Positions 48,537 through 61,343 of a stretch of DNA of 64,000 bases are shown here, piece after piece. The stretch spans positions 3,038,001-3,102,000 of the forward strand of contig CADCXD010000002.1 of the NCBI GenBank assembly GCA_902806575.1. Reading direction: 5' to 3'. The translations under genes and the position numbers were made by a program. Below the pieces are notes generated by a model. The model did no database searches and was not told the DNA's origin. It saw only the letters and a program-made list of their open reading frames with translations. Within the stretch, counting starts at the first letter, position 1; each line of letters opens with the position of its first letter. Source of the stretch: Jackrogersella multiformis (Eukaryota > Ascomycota > Sordariomycetes > Xylariales > Hypoxylaceae).

Positions 48537-51500
48537 TTATTCCTCCGTCTTTAGAACATTTTCACTCATAAGGCTGCTCTTTTCTGCGATCTTATATCCT
48601 AGAAGCTGAAGCGAGGATGCCTGTAAAATCTCAAACACGGGAACGTCGGCCTTCACCTCGCGGAGCAGCCAATTCCTCACCTCTACGGCGACGAGCGAGT
48701 CTACGCCGTACACCGAGGTCGGGCTGGAGGCGTCAATATCCTCCAACGCAATCATCAACGATTTAGAGAGTTTCCTCATTAAAGCATCCAGGACGATGCC
48801 AGCGGCCGCCGCAACCGACACCGTCTCCTTCAATTGCTGCGCTAACGAAGGTCCGGAGTGGGCGCTGGTGTCGATATGACGCGCGCGCATATTGTGTAAG
48901 TGGGAGAAGACAGGATCGCGGAACCAATGCGGGACGTCGCCTTGGCTTCGGTCGAAATCGGCTTGCGTGCCGACACCGGTCACTATCTGGCACGTGCGCT
49001 GTTCTTTATCGCCTTCCATCGCGATATCTATCATAGCGAGGAATTCATCCTCTTCGATCTGCAGGAATCCCCATCGAGCGAGGTTGCGTTCCGCTGCCCC
49101 TTCGTTCTCCGCCACGTAGCCGACCGATTTTACCATGCCGAGATCGATCACCGTTGCCGGCAGACCACGAGAAACCCGGTAGTGGGCTAGAGAGTCTTGG
49201 AACGCGTTGGCTGCGGCGTAATTGCCCTGCGACGTGTCTCCGACCATGCCGGCGGCGCTAGCTAGCATGATGAAGAAGTCCAGCGGCTGGTCGATTGTTG
49301 CCTCGTGGAGGTTCCATGAGCCCAGAACCTTGGGTCGGATGACTTTAGTAAACGTCTCGTGGGACATGTTGACGAAAATTCGGTCCTCCAATACCATTGC
49401 TGCCTGGATGACACCGCGAACTGGTGGCATCCTTGTTAATATTTCATCTAGGCTCGCTTTGAGTCTGTCTCCACTCGTGATATCGACAGCTAGAACCTCT
49501 ACTGCGACGCCGGAAGTTTGGAGTTCATCCACCAATGCCTTAGCCTCCGGGCCTGTGTCCCCAGATCGAGACACGAAAATCAAATTCTTGGCTCCTTGAG
49601 ATGCCATGCGACGAGAAAGACTTCGCCCGAGACCACCGAACCCGCCTACAATTAAATAAGAGGCATCAGGTACAATTCGATACTTAGATCCCGTCCTCGC
49701 TGCGACCTGCATATAAGTTAGATATTGATACTCAACTACGTTGAGAATAAAGGGACCACATACCGGCACCACATCATCCTCATTAGGAGTAAGAACAATC
49801 TTGCCCATGTGCTTTCCAGCTTGCATATATCTGAAAGCTTCCTCAATCTTGGAGAATGGAAGTATTGTGATGGGGGAGACGTGGCCGATGCTTCCATTCC
49901 GTAGAAGCTCCATCACCTCAGAAAGAAGCTGGGCACCGAGGTCCTTCCTTTGTCTGAAGATGACTGTCAAGTCGACCGATGCAAAGGTTACGTTTTTGAT
50001 GAACGGCGCCATCCCCAGACGAGTGTTATCCTCGATATCTTTCTTGCCAATCTCGATGAAACGTCCAAATGGCGCGATCGCAGACCAGCTGGCTTTCAAA
50101 GCTTCCCCAGAGAGGCAGTTCAGGATAATATCGACCCCCTTCCCTCCAGTGAGCCTCTTGATCCCATCGGCGAAAGTGAGGTTACGACTGGAGAAGATGT
50201 GGTCCTCGGGGATTCCGTAGGTTTTCATCATGTGCTCTTTCTTCTCTTTAGTACCGACCGTGATAAAGATCTCGGCGCCGTAAAACTGGCATAGGAAGAC
50301 TGCTGCTTGTCCCACTCCGCCAGCAGCTGCATGGATAAGCACGCGATCTCCCCTCTGGATTCGTGCCAGATAGAAAGCATAATATGCGGTGCAGTAGACG
50401 ATCGGTAGCGTTGCTGCGGTTGGGAAACTCATGTCATCTGGGATCCTCTGGACAAGCTTAGCAGGATTTTTTAAAGAACTACAATACGCTCCTAGGGTCC
50501 AAGTGCAGATCCTATCGCCAACCTTGAGATGCGAGACCTCTGCGCCGACCTCCGTAATGACGCCGCTACATTCGCAGCCAAGGAAGTTGTCGACTAGCTG
50601 CCCCATACAGACCATGATATCGCGGAAATTCAGCCCGACTGCGCGGACATCGATCTTGACGTAGTCAGGTGGCAACGGAGCTAGGGCCTCCGGATCGTCG
50701 ACGAAACATAGCGTGTCCAGGAGACCGGGCGTGGCGATCGCCAAGGTTAGCGGTCGTCCTGGTTGATTGAAGGGTTCTAACTCCCGGGTAGCTGTGGCAG
50801 TCTGGCCCACCGCCGCGATTCTGTCGTTCAGCTCAGGGGCCGCGATACAGCGTTTGATATAGACAAGGCCGTCCCTTTCGGAATATTCGCAATCTCCAAG
50901 AGTTTCTTCGGCAAATGTCCTCTGTAATACCGGTATTAATTTGTCGATACGCTGCTCCCAAGAAAGCGGGTGCTTAGCGTCGTAGTCGAATGTCACGAGG
51001 GGAAAGCCTTCGTGCTCTGCCCGGAGCGTTCTCGCGAGTCCGTGGATCAAAGCGTACGCTGGATGGACAGAATCTTGAGTTGCGCCTTGCGTCAGCCAGA
51101 ACAGACCTTTGGCCTGGTGTAAGATTGATTTCAGCACTTCGAGGTCGTTCGGACTGATGTCCTTCAGCAGCGATTGCCCGATTTCCGCGACACATATACA
51201 TGCCTTATTGGTCAGGTCCTCTTCTGTGAGCTGCGTGTAAGGCTTTATTGTAACCGAAACTTCCATGTGATGGAGTCTCTCCCGTAAAGCATCGGCAACT
51301 ACTCGATCCTCGCCAACACCGTATAATGTCGCGATGGTAATGGGTGGTAGAATATCCGCGGGTACCTTACGTTGGGGAATTGGATCGACAGCTTCAGCAA
51401 CCATCAATCGGCCAGTCTGGTCCCGTGGGTTCTGATGGTCTGGTGTACTCGACTTCAGCGCTCCGAATCCATTACCATTCAAGATGGATAACCAGGTTTC

Positions 51501-54500
51501 TTCAGTCATTGTGGGTCCCCATTGTCGGAACGATTCTTCAGACATCCACCAACCAGGGAGGTTGCCAAAAGGAAGGAAGACTCGATTGAGTACGTGCGTG
51601 ATTTCGAGAAGAAGGAGTTTTCCGCCTGTCTTCAGCAGTTTTCTCACGTTCGCGATGGTCTGATTCATGTTTGTCGTCGCATGCAGAACGTTGAAGGCAA
51701 TGATAACGTCGAACTTCTCGTCTTCCTTAAAGTCCTGAGCAGAGAGATCTTGTTCAATATTCAACTTGCGGTAGTCAATTAGACCACTCCAGTCGCTGAA
51801 CTTCTGCTCGGCCTTTTCGAAGAACCCGGATGAGATATCCGTATACGTGTAAGACCCAAACCGAGGATAGGTACCGTTTCCACCCCCTAAAGCGTTCAGG
51901 ATAGGTACTGTCGCACCTCCTGTTCCTGCACCTATCTCGAGATACTTAAGACTAGGGTCTTTATGCGAGAGCATCGAGATATACTTCTGAAGATGAGCGT
52001 ATGAAGTCGCGATTCCTAAAGAGTTTGCATAGTAGTTGTAGAGAAGCTCGTTCTCAAGCATCATGGCGAGCGGGTCGACCTCATTCTTCAAAATGCGGGA
52101 CAAGTTTCTACCCATTCGACACAGCAGTTGGCCCTCATAGTCAGTTCCCTCGATCTTCGAAATGAGGTTTTCCATTTTCTCCTTCATTGAGGGGGAGTCG
52201 AACTGTAACCATTCGGGAGTCTGGTGTTCAACTGCGCCTGCGAGTACTTGCTCACGGTGGTGTTGCATATAACGGAAGAACTTTTGATGGTGCGGATGAA
52301 CAACCTGCTCTTCTGAGACTTCTTCCAAGGCCTGTGTGTAAAAGTACGATGCGGCCATCTCTAATGTCGCGATGTACTCGGATGGCGTATCCTCCACACC
52401 AGTAGCTGACAGTACGGCCTCGGTTTCGGGTTTCGATAGAAGATCGAGGTCTGGTTGCCACTCAACATCGAAACATAGTTGCTTGATATCTTCATTCTGT
52501 GCGTCATCTGCCGAGTTGCTGGATGTCAGGGCTGTGCACTTGACGCCATTAATTCTCACCTTGGGCATTTCCCCTTGCCGATCCCGAACGATAATGCTAG
52601 CAGCAGCTTCTCGGAACCCAACGAATGCTGCCTCTGAAATAACCTCGAATTGATGGCCTGGGTCGCTGGCAATATCGCTTGAAACATGCATTTCTTGGAT
52701 GAATGTTGGCATGTAGGGCTCCTTGACATTCGCAGCAGCATGGGTTAGGGCCGGGAACAGGATTTGTAGGAAGGTATCGAGCGTAGCCGGATGAACTAGA
52801 TGGTCGTACTCAAACTTGCACGGCATTACAGACTTAGTGTCAGGTATCTCCAGTCGTCCCAATGCTTTTCCGGGTCCATACGAGATCTCCTTCAGGTTGC
52901 GGAATGTTGAGCCGTACTCGAGGCCTGCTTTCAACAAATCCTCGTAGACCTTATCCGGCGTGGCAGAAGTCTTACAAAAGTTCCTAGAGATCTCAAAGTC
53001 GCGGTCGTACCTCTCGAGAGATTCCTTAAGCTCTCTATCGCCATCGACTTCGCTACTTTGTTGATTGTAATTGATAGATAGGAGACCCCGACAATGCTCG
53101 TTCGGTCCGGTGGACGAGTACGAAAATACTCGAAACTCTTTCCAAATATCCGAGGATGACTTGCTGCTAGAATTGAAAGGCCTGGCTTGGAAAATCACCT
53201 CGACACCAAGTTCAGTCTGAGGTACGACCAGCGCCCTAGTGATGAGCATCTCAGTAATAGTATATCCGAGAACTCTTCCGGCATCTGAAGCGGGCACCAT
53301 CTGCTTTGCGGCCTCTAATGCCATAGATATATATCCAGCAGCTGGGTAAATGATCGAACCTTGAACTTGATGGTCCCTGACCCAAGGCTGCTCGGACACT
53401 CGGATGAAGTTTCTCCAACGGGGTTCTGCAGGATTCCAGTCAGCTACAGGTGCGCCTATGAAATCGTTCCGAGGGGTAGGGCGGAATCGATAGTTAGAGC
53501 TTAGGCGCGATTCGGCCCAGAACTGTTTGCTATGGTTCCAAGGGTACGAGGGTAGATCAACCAAGACCTGGGGGCGAGGCCCAGTCTGCACCGGTCGATT
53601 AGCCCTTTCGAGCTTTGCAGATACTCCACGAGCCCAGAGAGCTGCTGTAGCTTCTAATGTTGTCAGACAAGCATCTCTATCTCGAATTAGGGCAGAATGA
53701 TAGGAAATGGAGCTCTTCTGGAGTTCCTCGGAAGCAAGTATCTGCTTGATTGGTCCGGCGAGAGCAGAATGTGGCCCAATCTCAAGGAGAACATTGGCAG
53801 CATCCGTAATGCCAAGTTTCTTAGATCGACCTTTGGTATTTGACTTCTGGGTGCAGAGAAGTTGCAAGCCCTCGGAGAATCGGACAGGCGACAGCATGTT
53901 GTCAACCCAGTACTTTGCATCAAGCTCCAAACCAGCCACTGAGGTACAAGTGACTGTAGAGATCATCTCGCTGGCGAAACCTGTGACTTCCTCAGGAGGT
54001 TTGAGGTTTGTGAGGTACCGAAGATATTCGTCGGCAACCTCAAGCATATGATGGGAGTGATAGGCCGTTTGGACTTTAAGCTTCCTAGCAAAGATCTTCT
54101 CGTCCTGGAGTACCCGCTCCATTTCTTCGATAGCAGCAACATCGCCAGAAAGAGTGACATTAGACGGGCTATTGATGCAGGCCACGACAACTTTTCCGAG
54201 AGAAGCACCAAGATATGCAAATCGTTCTTCCGCTGCCTCCTTAGACAGCCCGCATGCCAGCATTGCTCCATTTCGTTGTACACGGTTTGAGACGAGACCC
54301 CTGAAGAAAGCTACCTTCAAAGCCGAGTTGAACGTAAGCCTCCCAGCCGCATAAGCCGCAGCTATCTCACCACTAGAATGGCCTATCACTTTCTGTGGCA
54401 TTACCTCCCAGTCGGCCAGCAGATTAACGAGAGATAGTTGAACTGCCGTGCAGACAGGCTGGCTGATCTCGGGTTCGTCAATGCGAGAGGCATTCTTATC

Positions 54501-56699
54501 TTTTGTGAGTTCTTCTAGCAAGGACCATGTGCATCCAAGTGATTTCAGGGTCTCATCCGCAGACAAAATCGACTTCTTATATACGGGATATATCTGAAGA
54601 AGCTCCCGTCCCATTCCCCACCATTGTGCTCCCTGACCCGTAAACACGAAGGCCACACGAGGAGCTTGGCGAGCCTATATACACTTTGAATTAGAGAAAT
54701 CTGAAATTTTTGAAGGAACAATATTTGGGAACTTACATTTGATCGGATTGGCTTTTGGCGCGTATTCTCGAGCTTGGTAGCCAGATCGTCAAGAGATTTC
54801 GCAACAATGAAGAACTTCAGTGCCATACGAGAACGTCTCTGGCATAGAGTGTAGGAAAGATCGGCGAGGAACCGACTCTCAATCACGTCTTTACGATTCC
54901 TCAGCTCTGTCGCATAGGCTGCTGCACTATCCTTGGCGATGCCCTCTTCGTGCGTTGACCACGCAAAGATTCGGTATTGGTTTCCCCCAGCCCCATCACC
55001 AAAGAAGTCATCACTCTCGGCAGATACGTACCCGGAACTCCAACCCGGCGTATCAAGATCAGAGATAGGAGAGTGTTCTAGATGGTGAGGTATGGTCGAG
55101 GTACAGTGGGAGGCTTTCAAAGCCCGCGCCTTCAGATAGTGGTAAGCATCGTCGAGGATGACATGAGCGTTCGTTCCACCAAAACCAAAGGAGTTAATAC
55201 TGGCTCTTCTAATACCATGTGTTGGCCAAGGCGTTAATTCTGTGGGCACGCGTATATGCCAGCCTTCGAAGTCAATGGCCTCGTTTCCTTTTTCGAAGTA
55301 CAGGTTCGGCGGGATAAGGCCTTTCTCAAGAGCTAAGACGGTTTTGATGATACCGGCTAATCCACTCGCTCCTTCAAGATGTCCAATGTTTGTTTTGACC
55401 TATCCGGTGCTGACGTTAGAAACTTATGTCCGCGCACATCATGATGTTATATAGCAAATGTGTATACTTACACTTCCGACGTATAGACGATTCTCATCTC
55501 CTAGACCCCGATACCGACCCAATGTCGATCCAATCGCGCCGGCCTCGAGAGGGTCCCCGGCAGGCGTGCCTGTGCCATGGGCTTCAAAGTAGCCGACAGA
55601 GGCTGGGTCGCATTTAGCGCTCTGATAAGCGGATCTAATCAAGGACTCTTGTGCCTCCCTAGAAGGAAGCATTATTCCGGCAGTCCTTCCATCCTACATA
55701 TATTCATTACTAATTAGTCACCAATACTTTTGAGAAGCAGGTCATTCCGGGGATGTCTATGACGAAACGGTATAGTTACTAACCTGGTTACACGCAGTTC
55801 CTCTTATGACCGCACGGATAGTGTCGTTGTCTCTAATAGCGTCCTCGAGAGGCTTGATGAAAATAGCAGCTATTCCCTCCCCACGAGAATATCCATTTGC
55901 ACTAGCGTCATAAGTATGACACTTGGCGTCTGGTCCTAGGAAGTGTACGTTCGACATAGCGATTATGACATCCGGGTTAAAAATAAGATTGGTGCCTCCG
56001 ACGACAGCTGCCTTACTCTCCCCGCTGCGGAGACTTTGACATGCAAGATGCAGAGCAACGAGACTGCTGCTACATGCGGTATCTACCGTCAGACTAGGGC
56101 CCTTAAGATCGAAGAAGTAGCTAACGCGGTTTGAGAGAATAGCGGCTCCGTTTCCGGTCGAGACGTAGACGGGAGATGTCTCGGGATCATGGGTCAACAT
56201 CTCATTGTAGTCTCGAGAGAAGCAACCAACGTAGCAACCGGTGTTAGACCCCGATAGGTCTTCCATCGGGATACCAGCATTCTCGATTGCTTCGTACGCG
56301 GACTCCATCATCATGCGCTGTTGTGGGTCCATGCCGGTAGCTTCAGCCGGGGAGATGGAGAAGAATGCGGCATCAAAAGCGGAAATGTCCTCCTCCAAGA
56401 AATGGGCGGCTCGGATGTTGAACTACAAAGAGATGTTAGTCCTTATTACATTATGGGTCAAGCTATTATGTTCGACATACTGTCCCATTTCTGTCCGGGT
56501 CTGGATGATAGAAAGCATCGACGTTCATGCGACTTTTAGGGATCTCGCATCGTCCGGACTGCTTTCTGGCAATCATATCCCAGAGCTTGCTCGGGTTAGA
56601 GGTGCCGCCTGGGAACTTGCACGCCATGCCGATGATGGCAATAGGGGGGAGACCATCTTGGTCGATGGCACTTAGCGTCTCGCCTCTTTGAGATGACAT
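48537..56699 (-). CDS. Highly reducing polyketide synthase (KS-AT-DH-MT-ER-KR-ACP)
   Basis: Iterative synthase of 2607 residues in six exons: 56699-56481, 56422-55784, 55693-55472, 55399-54737, 54674-49764 and 49706-48537. Ketosynthase: DTACSSS (Cys190), EAHGTGTPAGDP and KTNIGHLEG. Acyltransferase: VFTGQGAQWWGMG and GHSSGE (Ser681). Dehydratase: HQVQGSIIYP (His1016) with HPATLDTF (Asp1214). C-methyltransferase: LEIGAGTGG near 1493, with the downstream FDVIIAFNVLHAT also intact. Enoyl reductase: about 1900-2215, with GLNFRDIMV and AAAGGVGQAAV. Ketoreductase: SYLIVGGFGGLGRSL. ACP: GVDSL with Ser2555. All domains look catalytically complete, so a saturated, methylated chain is possible. The last intron (49707-49763, 57 bp) is in frame and easily missed. 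There is no thioesterase or reductase domain, so release must come from another protein, probably the hydrolase at 59767. A shared promoter region separates it from the glycosyltransferase. Confidence 0.97.
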
Positions 56700-57529
56700 C
56701 GTGTTGATACAATGGATGACCGAGCGAGCTAGTGGAGGAAGTTGAGTGTTGTATAGAGCTAGAGTTTGGTTATACGCATGACTAGCAAGTTCAACTATGT
56801 TTAAAAATCGGCGGAAACTCTGATAGATATAAGGTCAATGAGGGTGTTTCCAACTCATCCTCGCCGTTATCCGCCATCTTTCGACATTCGGGGTTCATCG
56901 ATGCGAGTGTATCGATCTCCAGAGGTACTTCGAAGGTACTCCTTTGCAGGATTAGCATTTCCAGGATGACCAAGATAATTCCCCTCTTCTGTGGTAATAG
57001 TATGATATTTCTGGTACACAACTGTTGGTAGTCTATCATCGTGGTGTGAAAGTGTTGATAGTCGTAGGGTGTATCCAATCATGTCGACTGCCTCAGCTAT
57101 GTCGCTGGAGCCAATAATCGTCTATACAGGAGCAGGGGTAGTCTTAGCTGAATCTTACAATCCTGCGTACCTAGGTAGCCGTTAAGGCTGTTGGCGCGTG
57201 GCCCCCTTGCTTGATAGGATTAAGCATATTACGACATAGGAATTTAAAAGCTCGGTAAGGCTTTCCGCAAATCGTACCACCTTACTACTATGTATTGTAT
57301 GTAGTTTCATCTAAAACGGAATTACCAGCTAATCGAAATACCCAACTAACCAAGCTTTCATCTTCCAATCATCCGATAAGTACATGAGGTGGTGTGAAGA
57401 ATATTTAAAAATACCATCCTTCCCCGGGGCCTCTTAGCCACCTTCAACAATTCACGATCTCTCGATAGATACGCCAAAAGCCAACGCCTCAAAGGATTCG
57501 GTTATTTCCCGTCGACACATACCTCAGCT
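56700..57529. promoter_or_regulatory. Divergent promoter region of synthase and glycosyltransferase
   Basis: 830 bp between two divergent start codons, a common arrangement for co-regulated cluster genes. The frames inside it (56791-57082, minus) lack domains. No operator motif could be defined with confidence. Confidence 0.5.
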
Positions 57530-59214
57530 ATGGCATTTGCATCAGATGATGACCAACGCTCCAGAAGTGAGACCAACACAGCCATTCTTTTAGTTGTTGG
57601 TACCGGAGGATTTACGCACGCCGGTTTGTGCATCCCACCCAGCTTCTAACATATCCCCCTCTAACCACTCATGTCTTTGAACCAATAGCGCCCGTTCTTG
57701 AGTTGGGCCGCATCTTGTCAGCCCGTGGCCATCGCGTGGCTTTTGCAACTCATCAGGGACAGGAAAAATGGGTCAGGAACGACTCGTTCGATTTCTTATC
57801 CGGCGTCTACGCAATGGGTCCGCCTATGGATCCGGAAACTGAGACGGCCCATTATCTCCAGATGCAGAGTTCCGACATTAGGAAGAATTACCGGGAATAC
57901 TTCCACCCAAAATTCAATGTGGATGCGTTCTGGGCCTCGGATTATCCCTCACTCGAGGATATCTGCGAGACCTTCAAACCCGACATGATAGTGGCTGACT
58001 TCTTCGTTGATTCAGCCGTCAGAGATATCAGGCTTCAGACCGGGGTTCCCATCGCTACTGTCTGGCCTCAGATGCCCTACGCCATGGTTGGCGCGTCTTA
58101 CATCCCAGGTCTCCCTGGATTTCAAGTAGACGCGCTAACAAGTGAGCACGCTTCACTGTGGACTAGAATCCGTGCCGCTCTTCGACCCTTACGAGCCGTG
58201 TCGTCCGTCCTTCCATATTTCAAGTTTGTACGAGAGATGCGGCGGGAAGCCGGTGTCAACTACACTTTACCGCTCTTGAAGAAACCGGATTATCTCGTAT
58301 TAGTTAATTCTTTCTGGGGTCTGGAAACTCCTAAGGACCTACCCCCACTCGTTGCCCCTATTGGCCCTATCCTATCTGAGAAATTTGATCCCCTCGATGG
58401 CCCTCTCGAGGCGTTCTACAGAGACCATCGTCGCGTGGTATATGTTTCTTTTGGGACACATATCCAAGTAGCCCCGCGAGATCTTGAGAAATTTCTCGGT
58501 GCATTTTCGGACCTTTTCAAAGAGGGCCTCATAGACGGCATCATCTGGGCAGCCAATAACACCCAGCGCAAACTCTTCAATCGTGACCAGACATTGCGAT
58601 ACAAAAATACTAAGATAGGCGATGTCCTAGATAACCTCCATCCGGCTTGGTTGCTCACACCCTTTGCGCCTCAACGGGCCATCCTTGCCCGCCAGGAAAC
58701 CGTGCTGTTTGTGACGCATGGAGGTGGCAGTAGCGTGAATGAGGCTACTTTCCACGAGACCCCAATGCTGAGTCTAGGCTTCTTCTTCGACCAGTTACTA
58801 AATGGGTTGCGTATTCAAGAAGCGGGTATAGGCCTCACGCTTGATAAGGCAGGTTTCTCCGAAAGCGAGATCCTGGAGAAGTCGCGTGTTTTGCTGCAAG
58901 ATAGGGGTGGTACGATCGCGCAAGATGTACGCCGTATGGGCCACATTGCTCGAATCTCGGCGCGGAAGAAGGCTTTCGGAGCCGACTTGATCGAAGAAGT
59001 ACTTTACGATCACCGCTTTAGCCTAGTATCGCCCGGGGCCACAGCTAACGAGGGTAGCTGCAGGCGTCGGCCGATGCACCTGCAAACTGCTGATGCAAGG
59101 ATGTCTGCATGGCGGGCTCAAAACTGGGATCTTGGTACCTTTGCAGTAGCTTCAGCTGCAATCGTGGGATATCTAAGCTGGACTTTGGTTGACTTGCTTC
59201 GCACACGAGCTTAG
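57530..59214 (+). CDS. UDP-glycosyltransferase (GT1 family), C-terminally membrane-anchored
   Basis: Transfers a sugar from a UDP-sugar to a small lipophilic acceptor. Two exons, 57530-57623 and 57689-59214, with a 65-bp intron that has a less usual GTTTGT donor, give 539 residues. Splicing joins ILLVVGTGGFTHA to APVLELGRILSARGHRV, which restores the N-terminal acceptor-domain start. The sugar-nucleotide region contains PFAPQRAIL (about 357), VTHGGGSSVNEATFHETPML (about 373) and the closing FFFDQLLNG (Asp399-Gln400), as in GT1 enzymes. A hydrophobic helix near 515-533 (FAVASAAIVGYLSWTLVDLL) followed by Arg fits ER anchoring, as in animal-type UGTs. It shares a promoter region with the reducing synthase, so glycosylation of that polyketide is the obvious inference. 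O- versus C-transfer and the sugar cannot be read. Confidence 0.92.
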
Positions 59215-59766
59215 AACGCTGCCTATGCCGTTGTGCGGCGTTGAGGGTCAACATCACGCACAGCTTGACAGAAAATGCTAATTAAGCGAGAAGGATTTTA
59301 ATATTGAATTTGTAGGCGACGCCCGCACACATAAATATGACAAATTATTGTTCTGTAATTCTTGATCGAATGATTTTGAGGCCCTAAATAGATCTAATAG
59401 GCTTGGGTCTGAGGCGCCAATTATTGGTGTAACCAACACAACATAATGCAACCCCACTGCCCCATAGTTTAAGCTGAGTCTAGAAGGCTAGCTCAGCCCT
59501 ATCACTATACCCACCTTCATATTTAGGCAGTTTTCTGGGTGTCCACTCTTATTCTACAGGGATCTTCCTATGCGCATTTGTGTAACGGATGGTTTTATAA
59601 GTGATCAATCGATAAGTTAAGAGTCTACTATGCAATAACTTAGCGAAGCTCATTAAATCTTATTATCTTTTGTATTCTCTAGCATCATTCTTTACAGTGT
59701 TCTCGCAAACCCCGACGGCTACGACAAGAACTATAGGAGAGCGAAATAGTAACAATAGACCTAAAA
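59215..59766. other. Intergenic
   Basis: 0.55 kb between two genes on the same strand, with no coding potential or repeat of note. It should include the hydrolase promoter. Confidence 0.45.
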
Positions 59767-60619
59767 ATGAGGTTTCTTTGCTTGCATGGTATGGGAACGA
59801 GTGCTGAGGTAAGTAAAGAACATATGAATTATAGATTCTTTATCGTTAACAAACGAGTATAGATATTCGAAACTCAGACTGGTAAGAGTGCTAACTGATT
59901 CTATCCTCTATCCTCGCCACTACTAAAGGAAGTAGGCACTAACACAATGAATAACATAGGACCCCTTCGACAAGCTCTTGGTAAGAACCACGACTTCGAG
60001 TTCTATGAAGGCGAACATGAAGTTTCCGCAGCACCAGGTAGGTTAATTTATACAACTACCTCTCCTTTATATTTTGGCTTAGAATTATACGACAGGAATT
60101 GATATAGTCTTTAACTGTGAGATCTACAAGGCATGGTACGACCCGTGTCTAGGAGCATCTACACACCGCAAAGCTTTAGAGCTTCTCAGTGATATAATAG
60201 ATGAAGATGGTCCCTTCGATGGCTGCATCGGCTTCTCTCAGGGTGCAGCTCTCCTTGCGTCGCTGCTACTATCGCACCAGGCTATAAACCCATTCTCTCC
60301 TCCACCGTTTCACCTTGCAATATTCATTTGTGGGAGCAGCGCGCTATCAGTGTCTGAGATTGACGGTTCATGGCACCGTATCAATCCACAAGAGCTCGAA
60401 GGCAAAAATAAAAGGATAAAGATCCCTACTGTACATATCTATGGCCGCAAAGACCCAGCTTGCCAGGAGAGTCTGAACTTGAAAAACATGTGTGAGCCGC
60501 GAAATAGGTTGGAATATGCTCATAATAGCGGTCATGATATTCCACGAGGGATAGCTGTTACTGGAGACATGGCAAGAGTTGTGCAGAAGGGTATAGAGCG
60601 AGCCATGTGTGGGCATTAA
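59767..60619 (+). CDS. FSH1/LovG-like serine hydrolase (candidate trans-acting polyketide release enzyme)
   Basis: Alpha/beta hydrolase of 220 residues in four exons: 59767-59808, 59863-59881, 59960-60037 and 60096-60619. The second exon is only 19 nt, but its junctions keep the frame (TSAE-IFETQT-GPLRQAL). The catalytic triad is Ser94 (GFSQGAAL), Asp166 (YGRKDP) and His193 (SGHDIP). The start RFLCLHGMGTSAEIFETQ is the standard FSH1-family opening with the oxyanion HG motif. In lovastatin-type pathways the family member LovG hydrolyses the finished chain from a reducing synthase that has no release domain. The adjacent synthase has exactly that lack, so the same role is likely here. Expected to be cytosolic. 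A general esterase role in tailoring is the alternative. Confidence 0.9.
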
Positions 60620-61343
60620 ACTTCATGTACACTTAACCTACCTAGTAGGTAGGTACCTTGGTACATTGTATGATTGTGGATCTATTAATATTTTTAGACA
60701 TTTGATGAATGACTAGGTATTAAGGAATGTACTATTAATAGGCAATCAACTAAAGTATTGGCTCTAATTACACAGTTCGGGGTCAATGTCTATTGCTAAT
60801 TTAGATAGCTCATCAAGTTCCATCGTTCATTACTCTTAACACCTCTCAACATAATAGAATTTGAGATAATCTAGTTTCTAGGTAATAATATTTGTCATAC
60901 GATAGGCTCCACGAAGCAGAGTATGATCAATTTATGCATGTATGTTGGTAAATACGAGATGTGTTCGAACATATGAAACAAAGCTATTGGGTGAGGTTCA
61001 TCAGGAGACTTGGTCAATATATGCAAGACTGAACCAACACGATCATGAGGGCGCCAACGGCGCTAAAGGAGATATTCAGATTGTATGCAAATAGGTTACT
61101 GCGCTTCACTTCGCAAGAAGAGGAGACCAGCAAGGACCTTAAGACCATAGAGAATTATTACTCGAATTTGAACTATAGTGCCAAGCCCTATTGCCCTTGT
61201 CACAATATTGGTATTTAAGAGACAGTCCTCATATTATAACGGAAAAGATGTATATGACCTAAAACTACAATACACGATAGAATATTCCACACAGGTGTGA
61301 GTAGAGTTTAAAAGCTAGTAGTGGCAGATGCTTATTGTATCTA
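60620..61343. other. Intergenic between convergent genes
   Basis: 0.7 kb of AT-rich DNA with an imperfect CCTACCTAGTAGGTAGG palindrome (about 60638-60654) just after the hydrolase stop. No gene seen. Confidence 0.45.

Noticed and set aside
53687..54290. Open frames on both strands inside the reducing synthase
   Set aside because: Shadows of the acyltransferase-coding exon, whose frame is certain from its motifs.
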